Shown here: one piece after another, positions 5,637-6,787 of the stretch
How the letters are laid out: every line of letters starts with the position of its first letter
Position numbering within the stretch: position 1 is the first letter of the stretch
NCBI GenBank assembly: GCA_021203915.1
Contig: JAJQAI010000090.1
Coordinates: forward strand, 3,465 to 10,251
DNA: 6,787 nt
Direction: 5' to 3'
Source of the DNA: Prevotella sp.
GTDB lineage: Bacteria > Bacteroidota > Bacteroidia > Bacteroidales > Bacteroidaceae
The notes under the pieces: model-generated
Told to the model about the DNA's origin: nothing
The model's database searches: none
The model's input: only the letters and a program-made list of their open reading frames with translations
Made by a program: the position numbers and the translations under genes

Positions 5637-5882
5637 ATGAAAAACGAAATGGACGAAATAAACGAAATGGAGCGTATAAGATTACGTGATGAGGCTATTT
5701 CTCGGCTTAAAGAACTTTATCCCGTTAAAGGTACGGGCGTAAATAAGAAGCGTATCTTCACAAAACGCGACATAAGAGAAATGGCACTACGAGCTAGTAA
5801 TATAGTAGGCTTTCCAAAAAGAGATGGGCTACTTAGAAACTATAAAGGTATGCTACCAGGAGAGCATATAAGAGTAAGATAG
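5637..5882 (+). CDS. Small basic hypothetical protein, 81 residues
   Basis: The protein is not recognised. The N-terminal third is acidic and helical (E4-M-D-E-I-N-E-M-E-R-I-R). The rest is strongly basic, with K36-K-K-R... type clusters around V35-N-K-K-R-I-F-T-K-R-D-I-R-E-M-A-L-R, which could form a nucleic-acid-binding helix pair, and it ends in H-I-R-V-R. In-frame ATGs at 5649 and 5667 would give slightly shorter proteins; the start at 5637 is preferred because it lies 3 nt after the previous stop. It precedes the tandem helix-turn-helix gene by 7 nt. DNA or RNA binding is only a guess from charge. Confidence 0.77.
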   Translation: MKNEMDEINEMERIRLRDEAISRLKELYPVKGTGVNKKRIFTKRDIREMALRASNIVGFPKRDGLLRNYKGMLPGEHIRVR

Positions 5883-5889
5883 TAGACTT

Positions 5890-6474
5890 ATGAAACGCAT
5901 ATTACCAAAATATCGCTTGAAAGAAATCAAAAAGCTATTGCCTACAATGACTTATAGGGACATAGCTGAAAAACTTGGTTGCGGGGTAACGGTTATTGCC
6001 TATTACTCAAGAAAACTAGGCTTAAACAAAACAAGACCACGTGGGCATTTTAAAACGGCTAAAGCATTGACGGCTAAGTATTGGGCTACACATACGGCTC
6101 GAGAAATTGCTGAAATGGTCGGCTGCAATCCAGCTAATATTACCCACTACAAGAACTTGCTAGGCTTAACTCGCACTAAAGAACAAGAAGAAGCAATCAA
6201 GAAAAGACGCTATGAGAAAATGGTGGCGAAGTTCAAGAAGAATCACGCGAGAGATAAACGTCGTATAATATTTGGCTTAGAGCCTATCTCAAAGGTTTAC
6301 TTGAGCCTTGCACCAAGACACATATTGCAAGTGGGGTATAACCTACATCGCAAATACGGCTACGAGTATACTGACGACCCTTACGTAATGTCTAGAAATG
6401 GACATAGCCTTGAGGGTAAGAAGTATGATGAGAGTTACTACATCAACAAATATGGATTTAAATTCATTGACTAA
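5890..6474 (+). CDS. Tandem helix-turn-helix DNA-binding protein
   Basis: This protein has two homeodomain-like helix-turn-helix units in series. Unit 1 (about residues 8-46) reads L10-K-E-I-K-K-L-L, Y22-R-D-I-A-E-K-L-G, then I36-A-Y-Y-S-R-K-L-G-L. Unit 2 (about 55-95) reads A59-L-T-A-K-Y-W, R71-E-I-A-E-M-V-G, then I84-T-H-Y-K-N-L-L-G-L. Both follow the same scheme of I-A-E-x-hydrophobic-G-C followed by a recognition helix and L-G-L, so they probably arose by internal duplication. A strongly basic segment (97-127) follows, and a C-terminal region (130-194) rich in Tyr and His that I do not recognise. It probably binds DNA as a phage regulator or replication accessory. There is no nuclease motif and no membrane segment. 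Which genes or sites it controls cannot be read from the window. Confidence 0.85.
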   Translation: MKRILPKYRLKEIKKLLPTMTYRDIAEKLGCGVTVIAYYSRKLGLNKTRPRGHFKTAKALTAKYWATHTAREIAEMVGCNPANITHYKNLLGLTRTKEQEEAIKKRRYEKMVAKFKKNHARDKRRIIFGLEPISKVYLSLAPRHILQVGYNLHRKYGYEYTDDPYVMSRNGHSLEGKKYDESYYINKYGFKFID

Positions 6475-6489
6475 TTATAAACTACAATT

Positions 6490-6765
6490 ATGGAACAAAA
6501 ACTACTAGACAAAGCCCGCTCTGAGATTAGGGCTAAAATGGAAGCTAGACCCTTTGAGGAACTAGAGAAAGATTGGGAACGCTCGCTTGATAGCATGTAT
6601 GGATTCGATGTTATTGCAAAAGAGATTTTTGATAACGGAGCGGTACGTGGCTCTGACAATTACAGCTCTGTTTCGAAAGCCGTTTATAGGTCTTTCTCGC
6701 AATCTGCAATCATCTTCTTTGAGGAATTTCTTAAGCTAGATGATGAAAGGAGGACTAAGGAATGA
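6490..6765 (+). CDS. Small hypothetical protein, 91 residues
   Basis: The protein is not recognised. It has a charged helical N-terminus (L5-L-D-K-A-R-S-E-I-R-A-K-M), an acidic stretch with F22-E-E-L-E-K-D-W, and a Ser/Tyr-rich middle (Y58-S-S-V-S-K-A-V-Y). A hydrophobic-acidic helix follows (I74-I-F-F-E-E-F-L-K-L), then a charged tail. The hydrophobic patch is too short and acidic to be a membrane segment. The ATG at 6490 has A at -3 and -6. The stop overlaps the next start as ATGA, and the codons near its end contain the Shine-Dalgarno sequence for the next gene. Confidence 0.8.
   Translation: MEQKLLDKARSEIRAKMEARPFEELEKDWERSLDSMYGFDVIAKEIFDNGAVRGSDNYSSVSKAVYRSFSQSAIIFFEEFLKLDDERRTKE
6746..6753 (+). 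promoter_or_regulatory. Strong Shine-Dalgarno sequence
   Basis: AAAGGAGG lies 8 nt before the ATG at 6762, an ideal distance for pairing with the 16S rRNA tail. It is the only well-placed match in the window; every other gene start lacks one. It sits inside the coding end of the previous gene and supports the start of the cut-off downstream gene, although many Bacteroidota hosts make little use of such pairing. Confidence 0.6.
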
Positions 6766-6787
6766 AACGTATGACACAACAAGAATG
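6762..6787 (+). CDS. Start of a further gene, cut by the window end
   Basis: An open frame begins at ATG 6762 (M-K-R-M-T-Q-Q-E) and runs off the end. It overlaps the previous stop by 4 nt (ATGA) and has a well-spaced Shine-Dalgarno sequence, which together make it a likely gene. A second in-frame ATG at 6771 is possible but is less well spaced. The product cannot be judged from eight codons. Confidence 0.55.

Noticed and set aside
7..6765. Possible stop-codon reassignment, as in some gut phages
   Set aside because: TAA, TAG and TGA all end genes at sensible places, including tight overlaps, and the conserved domains run without internal stops.

Overview
This window is a compact, single-strand block of 11 complete genes plus the first codons of a twelfth, all on the + strand. 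It looks like the early recombination and DNA-replication module of a tailed phage or prophage. The likely host is a member of the Bacteroidota, for four reasons. The single-stranded-DNA-binding protein resembles the DUF3127 family, which is typical of that phylum. The tails of three proteins resemble the D-L-P-F ending usual for Bacteroidota SSBs. Almost no start codon has a Shine-Dalgarno sequence; many instead have A at -3 and often at -6. The DNA is also AT-rich. All three stop codons are used normally, so the standard genetic code applies. The host assignment is inference; no taxonomic marker is present.

Layout. Positions 7-2379 hold a recombination cassette: a RecT annealase, a YqaJ/lambda-exonuclease-type nuclease whose start overlaps the recT end by 86 nt, and an SSB-like protein joined to it by a TAATG overlap. 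Positions 2404-2811 encode a DUF1064 nuclease-like protein. Positions 2818-3582 encode a DUF6291-type replication-initiator-like protein. Its low-complexity linker DNA (about 3091-3211) contains palindromes, two perfect 15-bp tandem repeats and a very AT-rich tract, a plausible replication origin. After a 40-nt gap with a stem-loop at its start comes a full-length DnaB-type helicase (3623-5125). From 5146 to 6765 lie three small genes of unknown function, a protein with two tandem helix-turn-helix units, and another small unknown gene. The window ends at the start of a gene that has the only well-placed strong Shine-Dalgarno sequence.

How they may work together (inference from family knowledge). 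The exonuclease would resect double-strand ends. RecT would anneal the exposed strands, and the DUF3127-like protein would coat ssDNA. The DUF1064 protein may cut branched or other DNA. The DUF6291-type protein would recognise the origin in its own gene and help load DnaB. RecT, the SSB-like protein and DnaB all carry an (E/D)-L-P-F motif at or near the C-terminus, suggesting that they share a docking code for replication and repair partners. No gap exceeds 40 nt, and no promoter or terminator is convincing, so the block is probably one transcript starting upstream of the window.
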